Below are positions 7,184 to 15,776 of a stretch of DNA of 22,294 nt, in pieces. Within the stretch, counting starts at the first letter, position 1, and each line of letters starts with the position of its first letter. Made by a program: the position numbers and the translations under genes. This DNA comes from a virus: the IMG/VR virus record IMGVR_UViG_3300009008_003378, positions 1-22,294 of that record; one strand, 5' to 3'. The notes under the pieces are model-generated. The model had not been told where the DNA came from and did not search any database. It was given only the letters and a program-made list of their open reading frames with translations.

Positions 7184-8131
7184 TTATCCGAATAGATCCC
7201 CGATTCCGTCAAACACCTTCAGCCAGTCCAGGGCGTCGGAGCCTTTCTCCCACATCGATTCATCCTTCTCCTCCACGTGGCCGGTGGTGTACATGCTGGG
7301 GATCATGTGTCGCATCCGCTGCATGTCCGTGGCCCGTCCGCCCAGCTCCTTTATGATGTCCAGGTTCCGGCGGGGCACGATGTCCACACTCTGCCCGCCG
7401 ATGGACACCTGATAGGCCGGATTCAGGAGATTGTCCCCTTCCCCGCCGTACACCCGGTCCACATACTCGTCCCACACCTGCCGGGTGCCCTCTTCCCATG
7501 GCGCCGGCGCCTGGTAGGTCCGGCCCACGGCCTCTCCTCCAGGCAACCCGGCAAACATGTCCAGAAAGCCGGCGGATCCGGTTCCGGCGGCGGGGGTTCC
7601 CACCGCCGGTGGAGACGTCAGGGAAGGCCCGGATCCGGGCGGTTGGGTTCCCGCAATCCTATCAAGGAATCCCCCCCCGGACGGGGACCGTTGGTTATTG
7701 GACACAAATTGATCCGAAATTTGCCGCACATCGGACTGGGTCGCGCCAGGTACCTGGCGGGCCACCGCGATGGCCGCCTGATCCGGCGGCACTCCGCTTT
7801 CAACCGCACGGGAGTAGGCATCCGTAGCCCAACCAACCACATGGGTCCCCAGGCTCTTTCCCGTGATCATCTTGGACAATACGTTGACCCCCAGGGTAAT
7901 CGGGTTGTTCACTGTGAAAAGATCGACCCCACGGGCGGCCAATTTCCGCCCGCCGCCTGCGATCCGGTCCAGATAACCTTCGCCACGGCCGTCGTATCCC
8001 CGCCCAAAACCGGGGGAGGTGGTGTTGTCCTGGCCACCTCCGTATGACTTCGGGTTGCCGATCCCGAGACCGCCGAAGCCGCCCCGCTCCTTGTCTTCAC
8101 CATATTCGTCCTTGTTATCGAAAAAACCCAT
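7184..8131 (-). CDS. Gly/Pro-rich probable internal virion or ejection protein with repeated LDRIAG motif
   Basis: The 315-residue protein is low-complexity at the N-terminus (Gly/Asp/Lys, residues 1-50). It then has GYLDRIAG (52-59), a small helical domain (95-145, with VESGVPPDQAAIAVARQ), GFLDRIAG (154-161), a Pro/Gly linker, and GFLDMFAG (188-195). The C-terminal 110 residues are folded-looking and acidic. The motif closely resembles DIFDQIAG at the start of the 1391-residue protein two genes downstream. I know no named family for it. The gene is AAAGGAG-led, with an ATG at 8131. Operon position suggests a minor virion protein ejected with, or bound to, the other internal proteins. Confidence 0.55.
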   Translation of the reverse strand: MGFFDNKDEYGEDKERGGFGGLGIGNPKSYGGGQDNTTSPGFGRGYDGRGEGYLDRIAGGGRKLAARGVDLFTVNNPITLGVNVLSKMITGKSLGTHVVGWATDAYSRAVESGVPPDQAAIAVARQVPGATQSDVRQISDQFVSNNQRSPSGGGFLDRIAGTQPPGSGPSLTSPPAVGTPAAGTGSAGFLDMFAGLPGGEAVGRTYQAPAPWEEGTRQVWDEYVDRVYGGEGDNLLNPAYQVSIGGQSVDIVPRRNLDIIKELGGRATDMQRMRHMIPSMYTTGHVEEKDESMWEKGSDALDWLKVFDGIGDLFG

Positions 8132-8144
8132 AACGGAAACTCCT

Positions 8145-8639
8145 TTATAGATTGGCCATCACCTGGGCCATCAGCTCAAAGGGCGCCAGGGGGTTCTTCT
8201 GGACCGTCGTGGAGCTGGTTTCGTTGTACTTGGCCAGCTCCGCCAGGCGCCCCAGGATGTCCGGCACCTGGGCCTGCATCTTGGCGCCCTCCATGCCGGC
8301 GGCGTACCCGTAGTTGGCGAACGTCGGCACGATGCTCCCCATGGTCTTTGCGATGCTGTCGCTGGCCACCGAGCTGTTGAGCATGTTCCGGGCGGCCAGG
8401 CCGTTTAAGATATCCGGCATCGCCCTGGTCATCGCCTGCCGGGAGAGGTTCTCGTAGAGACCTGACGCGTTTTTGGTGTAGTTGTCGATGGTGGCCGGCA
8501 GCGCCCGTGCCCGTTCCACCAGCATGGGCACGATCCCCGTCTCGATCTTCCCACGGGCACCCGGCGCCAGGCCGGAGTAGCTATGGGAGGACGACGTCGT
8601 CGTCGGCACCAGGTTGGGTTGAAACATTTCGATGGTCAC
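8145..8639 (-). CDS. Helical minor virion protein, GTG start
   Basis: The 164-residue protein has a Ser/Thr-rich N-terminus followed by helices, including NGLAARNMLNSSVASDSIAKTM (about 83-104). That pattern recalls small pilot or ejection proteins of podoviruses, but I do not recognise a named family. The GTG at 8639 is chosen because AAGGAGG lies six bases before it. An ATG four codons later (8627) is less well placed. The GTG follows the upstream TAA directly, which suggests coupled translation. Confidence 0.5.
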   Translation of the reverse strand: MTIEMFQPNLVPTTTSSSHSYSGLAPGARGKIETGIVPMLVERARALPATIDNYTKNASGLYENLSRQAMTRAMPDILNGLAARNMLNSSVASDSIAKTMGSIVPTFANYGYAAGMEGAKMQAQVPDILGRLAELAKYNETSSTTVQKNPLAPFELMAQVMANL

Positions 8640-9014
8640 TTAAAGCCTCCTTCCCGCTCGGTTCTTGACCAGGCAAGCCAGTGCCCTTGCCAGCTTCTTT
8701 ACTTCCGCCTTCAGGCTGTCGACGTCATTGCAATCGTCCACGGCTTTTTCCACCGCCTCGCCGGCCGCCCAAGCGTCCGCGATCTCCGCCTCCTTCCGCT
8801 GCCGCTCCGCCTCCCGGGCCGCCAGGATTTCATCGATCTCCCCCTGGGGCTTTCGCACCACCCGCTCGTTGGCGATATGAAACAGCTCCATCTCGTCAAA
8901 GTGGATATACACGTCGGACAAGACAAACGCCTCGTCCTCGGCGCCGGCGTCCTTGTTAAATGAGACAATCGTGGCCGGATCTGACTTCTTGTACCAATGT
9001 TTAAACTTCGGCAT
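8640..9014 (-). CDS. Small coiled-coil protein of unknown function
   Basis: The 124-residue protein has a beta-rich N-terminal half (MPKFKHWYKKSDPATIVSF, then acidic strands). The C-terminal half is helical, with a charged heptad-like run from about residue 58 (IDEILAAREAERQRKEAEIADAW) and a second helix with two cysteines. No family is recognised. It lies between the fibre-like gene and the small helical virion gene in tight operon spacing (15 bp upstream, none downstream), so a role in tail or ejection assembly is inferred from position only. Confidence 0.5.
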   Translation of the reverse strand: MPKFKHWYKKSDPATIVSFNKDAGAEDEAFVLSDVYIHFDEMELFHIANERVVRKPQGEIDEILAAREAERQRKEAEIADAWAAGEAVEKAVDDCNDVDSLKAEVKKLARALACLVKNRAGRRL

Positions 9015-9029
9015 GATGACCCCTTTGTC

Positions 9030-10241
9030 TTATCTGACGATCCTTACCGCACGTAGTGAAAAAGACCCGGTGGAGGTGCTGCAGCTGTAGTAAACCGTAC
9101 TGGCCACCAGGGGTATAAAATCGGAAACCCCTTGCACATTCGCACCGCCGGTGATCTGCTGCGTACTCACGCCGGAATACCCTGACGCCGACGCCACGCT
9201 CATCGTATTGTTGTCGGCTCCCGGACCGCAGGAAAACAGTGCCGACACGCAGAACCCAGACGCATAAGGAATGTACGCGGTGACGGACTGGGTCCCGGCT
9301 CCACTCAACCCACTGGCCACGGAAACACTGGACTTCAGCCACATCTCCACCGTTTGCCCCCCACCCACCTGGGTGAACGGCTGGATGTTGCTGCTGCTGT
9401 CGGTGACGACATAGAACAGCCACCGCTTGTAGTCGTAGTTTGCCGGCATCGTGGGACTGTCCGCAGACGTCGAGAAAAGCACATCCACCACCCCGGTGTC
9501 GCTTCGCTTGATCAGGAACACATGGTAGATGGTGTTGGCCGCCACCGACCCGGCGTCCAGGCCGGGCGCATCGTCTCCCACCGCCCACGCCCCATCGATC
9601 TGTTTGGTGATCTCGGAGGGCAGCACCAGGTTCCGGACGTCGGTGTCGTCCCGGATCCCGCCGGCGGTGACATTGACGTCGTGGTCGGCGTCGGTGTCGT
9701 TGCTGCAGACCAGGCCGTAGACGTCGCCCGGCGACAGCGCCACCACCTCCACCCAGGCGCTGCCGTTGTACACCTTCTGCTGGCTGTCCCCGGTCACCCA
9801 GATGGTGGTGCCCGTCTCCACCGTGTAGGTCACCGCCGAGGGATCTGCGGCATAGATGTTCCCGCTGCAGATCCGCCATTTGGAGTTCCCGTCGTCCCAG
9901 GTGTAGACGTTGCCGTTGTCGGCACACACCCGCAGCTGCCCGTCCGTGGCCCCCGTGCCCAGGGAAGCCGCGTCCGCCACCACGATGTCCGGATCGGTCA
10001 GGGCGATGGTCAGCGTCTCGTCGCCACCGTCGTTGCCCTCGGTGAGGCTGATGCGGTTGCCCGCCACCAGCTTGCCGTTCAAGACCCCCACCACCGTGTC
10101 GTTGGCCGACACGATCACCCCGCTGCCTGCGGCGATCGCCGCGAGCTGGGCGAAGATCTCCGTGAGGTCGTCGTCCAGCAGGGTCTGGATCGCGGCCCGC
10201 ACCGTGGTGCTGTCGGAATATGTCTCTTTACCGGTGCCCAT
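9030..10241 (-). CDS. Tail fibre or tip-like beta-rich protein
   Basis: The 403-residue protein has a short helical N-terminus (about 1-40, TTVRAAIQTLLDDDLTEIFAQ) that could attach it to the tail. Beta-rich, Gly/Thr/Asp-rich repeats follow. One is a V-Y-x-x-D-x-G-N-S-K-W-R-I block (about 110-125), related to WVTGDSQQKVYNGSAWVEV (about 150-165), as in many fibre shafts. The C-terminus (about 280-403) looks like a compact beta domain with paired cysteines. No signal peptide is present, unlike the fibre-like genes at 13235-16935. It follows the nozzle gene by 12 bp with a GGAGAGGAG site, the usual place for a tail tip or fibre gene. No enzymatic motif was seen. Confidence 0.55.
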   Translation of the reverse strand: MGTGKETYSDSTTVRAAIQTLLDDDLTEIFAQLAAIAAGSGVIVSANDTVVGVLNGKLVAGNRISLTEGNDGGDETLTIALTDPDIVVADAASLGTGATDGQLRVCADNGNVYTWDDGNSKWRICSGNIYAADPSAVTYTVETGTTIWVTGDSQQKVYNGSAWVEVVALSPGDVYGLVCSNDTDADHDVNVTAGGIRDDTDVRNLVLPSEITKQIDGAWAVGDDAPGLDAGSVAANTIYHVFLIKRSDTGVVDVLFSTSADSPTMPANYDYKRWLFYVVTDSSSNIQPFTQVGGGQTVEMWLKSSVSVASGLSGAGTQSVTAYIPYASGFCVSALFSCGPGADNNTMSVASASGYSGVSTQQITGGANVQGVSDFIPLVASTVYYSCSTSTGSFSLRAVRIVR

Positions 10242-10253
10242 TTTACTCCTCTC

Positions 10254-12572
10254 CTACGCAGAGAGCGGCCGGTACATCACCAGCCACCCGTTGATAAACA
10301 GCGGCCATCCCGCCAGGGTAAGGTCGACCAGCTGCACCTGGAAGGATCTCGCGTTGAAATAAAGGTCCGCCCACACGGCCGTGGCCACCGGCGCCAGGGT
10401 GAACTGGGCGTCCTCAAGGTCCATGGTGGCCTCGGCCAGGGTAAGATCGTCGGCGATGGCCAGCGGCATCGAGAACGAATGGGTGGGGGTTAGAAGCTGC
10501 CCGTCCGTGTAGATCGCAACGGTGATGCCCGCACCGCCCCGGGATGCGAACTGGTGCTGAAACCGCTCCATCTCCGCGTACACGTACGGAAATTCGATGT
10601 AGGCAGACCGCAGCCTCGGGTCGATCTGGCACGTCCCCTGGTCCTTGTACTCGCCGGTGTCGATCTTGTAGAGGTGCCCGTCCGACCCCCCCATGAAAAA
10701 CGTCCCGGAATGGGCCGTAAAGCAGGTGGGCACCATCAGCCCCCGCACCGCCACCCCGGTGCTGTCCGGATCCCCGCTGTCGTCCCGCAGGTAGATGGAG
10801 GGAAACCCGTTGCCGTCGTTGTCGCCGTGCCCCCAGCACCGGTCCCCCAGGGCGCCCAGGGTGCCGGAAGAGAGCGGCACCCGGTTCCGGGTGAGAAAGT
10901 CCGGCGCCGCCGCGATGGAAGGATCCCCGCCGGCGGCCAACTCCACGTAGTACTCGTTGGTGCCGTTGGCGGATTTGGTCCACTTGTAGGCGCTGCTGGT
11001 GTACACCGCCAGCAACAGCTCGTATTCGGTCCAGGGATACCGCAGCCCCATGCCGTCCGGGCTCCGCACCGGCTTTTTGGTCCTCGCCACCAGCACCCGC
11101 CGCCACGCCGGCATCGCCAGCCAGTACTGCCCGTCCAGGGGGTTGTATCCCGCCACCGCCGTGGCCGTGGCCCAGTGGTCGGCGATGCGGTCGGCCACCG
11201 GATCGCTCTCGCTTTCCGCCCGCAGATCCCCGTACTCCTGCACCCCGGCCAGGGCGTTGACCCCGTTGCCCGAACCGGCCCACAGGTCGTTCACGCTGCT
11301 CACCAGCGTGTTGTGGGTGGTCCACACCTTCTGGAAGGTCCGTTTCAGGGCGTAGTCGCTGGGGGTGTCCCCGGTGAGCTTGCAGATGTACGGCTGGTCC
11401 TCCTTGCCGAAAACGAAAAGATCCCCGTACAGGTCGCAGATCCCCCCCACCGGGAAGTTGTTGCGGTCGTCGTCCACCGCCCCCACGTACCCGCCGCCGT
11501 TGGCCGTGGACCAGTCCAGGTGGGTCAGGTTGCAGAACCGCACCCACCCAGGATTGTCCGGATCCCCGCCGGCAAAAATCCGGTTGTCGCTGATATACCC
11601 GAACGCGATCTTGGGCGGGCGGCCTGGCCGGAGGCTGGCGATGGGGTCCTTGGTGGTGTCCGCTGCCCAGGATCCCGCATAGACAGCGCCCGTGCCACCA
11701 CTGGCCACCGTGGTACAGTGGACCAGGACGTGGTTGCTGCCGTCGCCGCCGGAATGCTCGATGCTGCAGTAGTAGTCGGTTGCGGGGCTCATCTCCGTGG
11801 TCACGTCGGCCGGAACAAAACTCACCGTCTCTTCGGCAGCCGTTCCCGTCAGGGTGGAGGCGTCCGCCACCAGCACCTTTTCCGCCAGGATCGAGTCGTC
11901 TCCGGCCGCCCGGATCCGCGCGGTGACCGCAGAGGCGTTGGGCGTGCCCGCAGCGGACAATTTGAACTGTACCCGGGTGGGCGGGATGGTGTACCCGGAG
12001 GTCCAGGTCTGGGCGGTGAAAACGGTGGCGATCCGGGTGTTGGTGCCGTCTCCCAGCTTCAGGGTGACATCGTCCGTGCCGGCGGAATTGTCGAACTGGT
12101 ATCCGCTGGTCCCGTCCCCGGCGTCGTAGCAGATCTTGATGGCCGAGGTGTCGTCCACGTATTTCGCGTAGGATCCGTCCAGCAGCACCGCCACGCCGTT
12201 GTAGGGCAGGATCTGGGCAGCGCCCGCAAGGGTCCCGATGAGCTGGGGGTCCAGGTTGCCGTCCAGGTAGTAGAGCCGGTGGTTGGCGTCCACCTGCAGC
12301 TCGTAGGCCGTGGACCCCAGCAGCGCCAGCTCCGCCGCCTTGATCGCAGCGTTCCCGGTCACCGCCGTGTTCGTGTGCCGGCTGATCGCCTGACGGCTCT
12401 CCAGCTGACCGCCGGGGTTGATCTTGAAATTGATCAGCTCGGCGGCCTCGGTCTTGGCGATCTGCATCTCAGACACCAGGGTGTTGAGCCCGTGGGGGAA
12501 ACCCTTGACGGCGCTGTTTTTCATCCGGCGCCGAATGTCCGGCGTCCGGGCCATGTGATCCCAAAGGCTCAT
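10254..12572 (-). CDS. Tail nozzle protein (T7 gp12-like beta-propeller) with inserted domain
   Basis: The product is about 772 residues, close to the roughly 790 of T7 gp12. The start is the ATG at 12572, which overlaps the TGA of the adaptor gene (ATGA). The open frame continues upstream but is only a shadow of the adaptor gene there. The N-terminus (SAVKGFPHGLNTLVS, INPGGQLESRQAI) matches the style of podovirus nozzle proteins. A segment like PPKIAFGYISDNRIFAGGDP (about 319-338), followed by repeated DLYGDLFVFGKE-type blades, fits the beta-propeller. Residues about 165-305 interrupt the propeller with a beta-sandwich-like insert (RIATVFTAQTW to TDYYCSIEHSG) that recalls choice-of-anchor or carbohydrate-binding domains. 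The nozzle closes the tail channel below the adaptor. Assignment rests on size, order and motif style. Confidence 0.65.
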   Translation of the reverse strand: MSLWDHMARTPDIRRRMKNSAVKGFPHGLNTLVSEMQIAKTEAAELINFKINPGGQLESRQAISRHTNTAVTGNAAIKAAELALLGSTAYELQVDANHRLYYLDGNLDPQLIGTLAGAAQILPYNGVAVLLDGSYAKYVDDTSAIKICYDAGDGTSGYQFDNSAGTDDVTLKLGDGTNTRIATVFTAQTWTSGYTIPPTRVQFKLSAAGTPNASAVTARIRAAGDDSILAEKVLVADASTLTGTAAEETVSFVPADVTTEMSPATDYYCSIEHSGGDGSNHVLVHCTTVASGGTGAVYAGSWAADTTKDPIASLRPGRPPKIAFGYISDNRIFAGGDPDNPGWVRFCNLTHLDWSTANGGGYVGAVDDDRNNFPVGGICDLYGDLFVFGKEDQPYICKLTGDTPSDYALKRTFQKVWTTHNTLVSSVNDLWAGSGNGVNALAGVQEYGDLRAESESDPVADRIADHWATATAVAGYNPLDGQYWLAMPAWRRVLVARTKKPVRSPDGMGLRYPWTEYELLLAVYTSSAYKWTKSANGTNEYYVELAAGGDPSIAAAPDFLTRNRVPLSSGTLGALGDRCWGHGDNDGNGFPSIYLRDDSGDPDSTGVAVRGLMVPTCFTAHSGTFFMGGSDGHLYKIDTGEYKDQGTCQIDPRLRSAYIEFPYVYAEMERFQHQFASRGGAGITVAIYTDGQLLTPTHSFSMPLAIADDLTLAEATMDLEDAQFTLAPVATAVWADLYFNARSFQVQLVDLTLAGWPLFINGWLVMYRPLSA

Positions 12573-13219
12573 ATCCCGCTTACCCCTCGAAACAGGTCCC
12601 CGCCCGCCCGGCGGCGGCGGATGCCCCTTGCATAGGTTGTAGCCATGGCGGTCCCGTGGGCGGCCGCCGCCCTCGCCCACCACTTGGCGCTGGGCCGCTC
12701 CTGGATGTCCAGGGCCGTGGCCGTCAGGGTGTGCTGGACGGTGGAGTCCCAGATCCCCTGCCAGGGCACGGCGTCGTTTGTCACGTCGGCCAGCTCGGTG
12801 AGCGGCTCGAAATACTGGCAGTACACCGTGTACGTCTGGTCCGGAACGGAAAGGAATCCGATCTTGTTGTCCTCGGTGATGTAGAACGCCTCCGGCTGGG
12901 CGGTGACCGTGTCCACATCGTAGTGAATCTTGTCCGCCTCGGACCCCTGGAAGAGGAACGTCTCCTCCCCGTCGATCCACATCCCGTCGTCCATGATCGA
13001 GTTGAAGGAGAAAGAGGGCGTGTACTCCGGCGTGTCCGCCGCAAGGGTGATGCTCCCCTCCTTGTACACCAGCACGCTCTCGATCCCGCACAACTCGCCG
13101 TAGATCTGCTCCAGAATGTCGTTGACAATGCCCAGGTACTGGGCGTCGGTGGACTTCAGCTTGTTGACGTCCCGGGCGTTGACTCTCGCCCGGGACATGA
13201 CCGTCGATAAGGTGCCCAT
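12569..13219 (-). CDS. Tail adaptor protein (T7 gp11 / SU10 adaptor type)
   Basis: The 216-residue protein has the pattern of podovirus head-to-tail adaptors. A helical N-terminus (RARVNARDVNKL to NDILEQIYGEL) is followed by a beta insertion with YYLD- and FLSVPDQTYTVYCQYFE-like strands. A long C-terminal helix (HTLTATALDIQERPSAKWWARAA) would pack against the portal. It is followed by the nozzle gene with a 4-bp overlap, the adjacent pair expected for gp11 and gp12. GGGGA before the ATG at 13219 is a fair ribosome binding site. The AT-rich 15-bp gap before it abuts the fibre-like gene. Confidence 0.7.
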   Translation of the reverse strand: MGTLSTVMSRARVNARDVNKLKSTDAQYLGIVNDILEQIYGELCGIESVLVYKEGSITLAADTPEYTPSFSFNSIMDDGMWIDGEETFLFQGSEADKIHYDVDTVTAQPEAFYITEDNKIGFLSVPDQTYTVYCQYFEPLTELADVTNDAVPWQGIWDSTVQHTLTATALDIQERPSAKWWARAAAAHGTAMATTYARGIRRRRAGGDLFRGVSGI

Positions 13220-13234
13220 GGCATCCCCGCGTTA

Positions 13235-15766
13235 TTAATTATTATTGATATAACTCGCTTGAACGATATCATCCCGTATCAGGATGCGATTGATTTTCAT
13301 GGGGCCGGTGCCGAATGTATATCCAATATTCAGATTGGAGCCTGTAGTAAATGCACCGGAGTAGTCCGTTGTCCCGCCCCAGGAAACTCCCGCACCAGAA
13401 TCCGCACCAATCCGAAATTTAGCCACGTTACTCTCAAGAAATCCCCACTGTATGGCAATTTTATAGAGTGTCCCTAAAGCGGGAGATAGCGAAACAGAAG
13501 CGTCTTGTGCAGCCGAGTCTCTGGTAAGTAGTAATGTGCCGGTAGCGTTCTGCCTTAAAAGGCCGCTGGTGCCATCTTTCACGGCAATTATTTGAGACGC
13601 ATCACCAACGTCAGCGGTACTATACCCCGACTCCCACCACACAATCATAGTGCCGTGGGGAGGCATACCGTCCCAACTGTTGGTGACTTGTTTGACGGAG
13701 ACTTCATCAAAGAGCATGGTTCCGGCAGTAGAGGTCAGCTTCATCAGATAGAGGTAAATAGTGGATGTCGGGGCTTTAAAGTAGTATTTATACTTCACCC
13801 ACGATCCAGTTGACGCATTGTTAAACTCATCGAAAAACACATCAGATCCATTGTTTATCTGGACTCGACTATTTTCGTCACCAGATGTCCCACTTTTTAG
13901 GTAATATTCCAGTGCGTAAGTATCGTCGGCTGTAAGTCCGGTAACGGTTGCTTTTGCGTACTGACTTGACCCACCGGTTCTGGTAATCTCAAGACTGTTA
14001 TTTGACTGACCACCAGCTACGGACGCTAAAGTACAATCAGTTGGAGTCCATCCGGTAGTGTTGGCGTCAAAAGTTCCATTCGTTACAAGCTCACTCCCCA
14101 AACTCTCTGCAAACAGGTTGCTCGGCAGCGTATAGCTCATGGCAGCGGCTTCTGTGAGGCGGGCGGTGCCGAGGGCTTTGATGGATACTACGTCGATGGT
14201 ACCGATGAAAGCAGAATTGCCTGTAACATACAATGTACTGTTTCCCGATGCTACCAGATAGTAAACATAATCCCCACTGGTTGTTATAGCATCGTACCCT
14301 TGTGAAGTGCTACACCCGGTCGATCCAGCGCAGACCCACCCCGTCCCGGCTGATCTGGTAGCGGTTAGTGTAATTTCGTAAACAGTATTTGCCGATAAAC
14401 TAACATCTTGGGCCAAATCAACATTGGTTGATTGGTCTCCGCTGTAGTTAGCCTTGTTTGTTAGAGAACCAGAACTTGCCTGTGGGGCAATAGCGGTTCC
14501 TGCGGTCCAGTGGGTGAAGGTGATGGGGACAATGCTAAAGTCATCAAGATCTATACTGCCATCACCAGAACATCTAACAATAATTCCACCGGCTCCTTGT
14601 GCATTATAGTAAAAGCTATTTGTACCGCTTGTTATATCACCCTGTTTTACATTTGCCGCTTCCTCCTTCCATTCCCAGGTACCAGATACACCAGATGCAG
14701 TATATGTAACTTTGTATGTGTTTCCGACCGTGGTTGTTGCATAGCCGTTCGTTAGAACAGCATACTGACCTGTCGTACAGGTCAAACTCAAATCGCCAGT
14801 TTCGTCATAAGTACCGCAAGTAGCATTGGCCCAATTACTGGCCCCCGAAAAGTCCCGGTCAACCTGTGCCGTGATAATCTCACTCCCCTCACTCACAGCA
14901 TCAAATGTACCGTCAGTGACCAGCTCTGAGCCAAGCGCCACCCCGTCATTATCAACGTAGCTGCTTGGAAATGCGGCTTGTTCCAGTTGGGCGGCGTCGA
15001 ATACTGCGGAGCCGGTGGTGGTTCCGTACCAAGTGGCACCGGCATCAGTATTGATGGCGGGATAGACGCCCACGGCTAGCTCGTTATTATCAGCGTTTGA
15101 ATCGTCATGAGACATCCAAACTCGCCAGTAATCGCCAGCATCCTCAACACCGGTACTTTCTGGTGCCGTTCCCGAATCCCTATTAGTGACGGTCCCATTG
15201 TCTGTATCTATTATGATACATGAGTAGTCAGAAGTCCCACCGTCAAACCGCATGAGTAGTCCGGGGAAGGATGAGGCAGATGTTGTCTTTTTCACAAAGA
15301 TAGAAAATGTGTAAGTGGAAGTATCGGAAGTTGTCTTGGATATAACCTGTTGTTCATACCTATGGCCGACTCCACCAGATGATGAGTTACTGTCTGTGAA
15401 GGTCCATGCCTTGTTAGCAGATCCATCCACTCCTGTCTCATCTTGGGCTAAAGTGGTGGCATAGTCTGCTGTCCAAATCGCCTCGTCAAAATCCCTCGAC
15501 TCCTGCAACAGATTCTTACCCTGCGGCTCAAGGAGAAGACCGCCTGGGGCTATTCGGGCTGTATTCGCCCCGGCAGTTTGAAGCACACCGGCATCGTCAA
15601 TATAGGTGCGGTTCGTGCCGGAATAGGTAAAAGTCGCACTCCCAATCCCGCCCTTGACCGGATCGGTGGTTCCCTGCTGTGAGAAACTAAAGTCAAGGAT
15701 CTCTGCGGCAAAGACCGGAGATATAAGGCACAGTGCCAGGAGGATATGCAATAGTAATCTTTTCAT
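13235..15766 (-). CDS. Large secreted-type fibre/receptor-binding-like protein with Sec signal peptide
   Basis: The 843-residue protein opens with a textbook signal peptide: MKR, a hydrophobic core to about residue 16, and a likely SPase I site after SPVFA (about 20). Residues 25-272 resemble a phage concanavalin/LamG-like head domain (NRTYIDDAGVLQTAGANTAR, GLLLEPQGKNLLQESRDFD), common at fibre and tail-protein N-termini. Three jelly-roll-like segments follow, at about 279-415, 417-535 and 557-695. Two of them start with GSELVT[DN]GTFDA, as in CBM-type modules. The C-terminus (698-843) looks ConA-like again. No catalytic motif is seen, so glycan or receptor binding is inferred. GGAGG lies six bases before the ATG at 15766. 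Base composition is clearly lower in G+C than the neighbours, suggesting separate acquisition. A phage virion protein should not need Sec export, so the signal peptide is odd. Confidence 0.65.
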   Translation of the reverse strand: MKRLLLHILLALCLISPVFAAEILDFSFSQQGTTDPVKGGIGSATFTYSGTNRTYIDDAGVLQTAGANTARIAPGGLLLEPQGKNLLQESRDFDEAIWTADYATTLAQDETGVDGSANKAWTFTDSNSSSGGVGHRYEQQVISKTTSDTSTYTFSIFVKKTTSASSFPGLLMRFDGGTSDYSCIIIDTDNGTVTNRDSGTAPESTGVEDAGDYWRVWMSHDDSNADNNELAVGVYPAINTDAGATWYGTTTGSAVFDAAQLEQAAFPSSYVDNDGVALGSELVTDGTFDAVSEGSEIITAQVDRDFSGASNWANATCGTYDETGDLSLTCTTGQYAVLTNGYATTTVGNTYKVTYTASGVSGTWEWKEEAANVKQGDITSGTNSFYYNAQGAGGIIVRCSGDGSIDLDDFSIVPITFTHWTAGTAIAPQASSGSLTNKANYSGDQSTNVDLAQDVSLSANTVYEITLTATRSAGTGWVCAGSTGCSTSQGYDAITTSGDYVYYLVASGNSTLYVTGNSAFIGTIDVVSIKALGTARLTEAAAMSYTLPSNLFAESLGSELVTNGTFDANTTGWTPTDCTLASVAGGQSNNSLEITRTGGSSQYAKATVTGLTADDTYALEYYLKSGTSGDENSRVQINNGSDVFFDEFNNASTGSWVKYKYYFKAPTSTIYLYLMKLTSTAGTMLFDEVSVKQVTNSWDGMPPHGTMIVWWESGYSTADVGDASQIIAVKDGTSGLLRQNATGTLLLTRDSAAQDASVSLSPALGTLYKIAIQWGFLESNVAKFRIGADSGAGVSWGGTTDYSGAFTTGSNLNIGYTFGTGPMKINRILIRDDIVQASYINNN

Positions 15767-15776
15767 GTCATACCTC

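Noticed and set aside
10554-12635. A 693-residue open frame on the + strand opposite the nozzle gene
   Set aside because: It has the Arg/Pro/Val/Gly-rich composition of an antisense shadow in GC-rich DNA. The - strand gene has operon context, ribosome binding site and family-like motifs.
12573-13091. Upstream extension of the nozzle reading frame
   Set aside because: The frame is open, but the residues before MSLWDHMARTP are Arg/Gly/His-rich noise over the adaptor gene. The ATGA overlap at 12572-12569 gives a natural start.
13221-13275. AT-rich stretch as a possible promoter before the adaptor gene
   Set aside because: A weak -35/-10 pairing can be forced, but the boxes are poor and the stretch overlaps the end of an AT-rich gene, so AT richness alone explains it.
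13235-15766. Diversity-generating retroelement target in the fibre-like gene
   Set aside because: No reverse transcriptase gene and no template/variable repeat pair were seen in the window.
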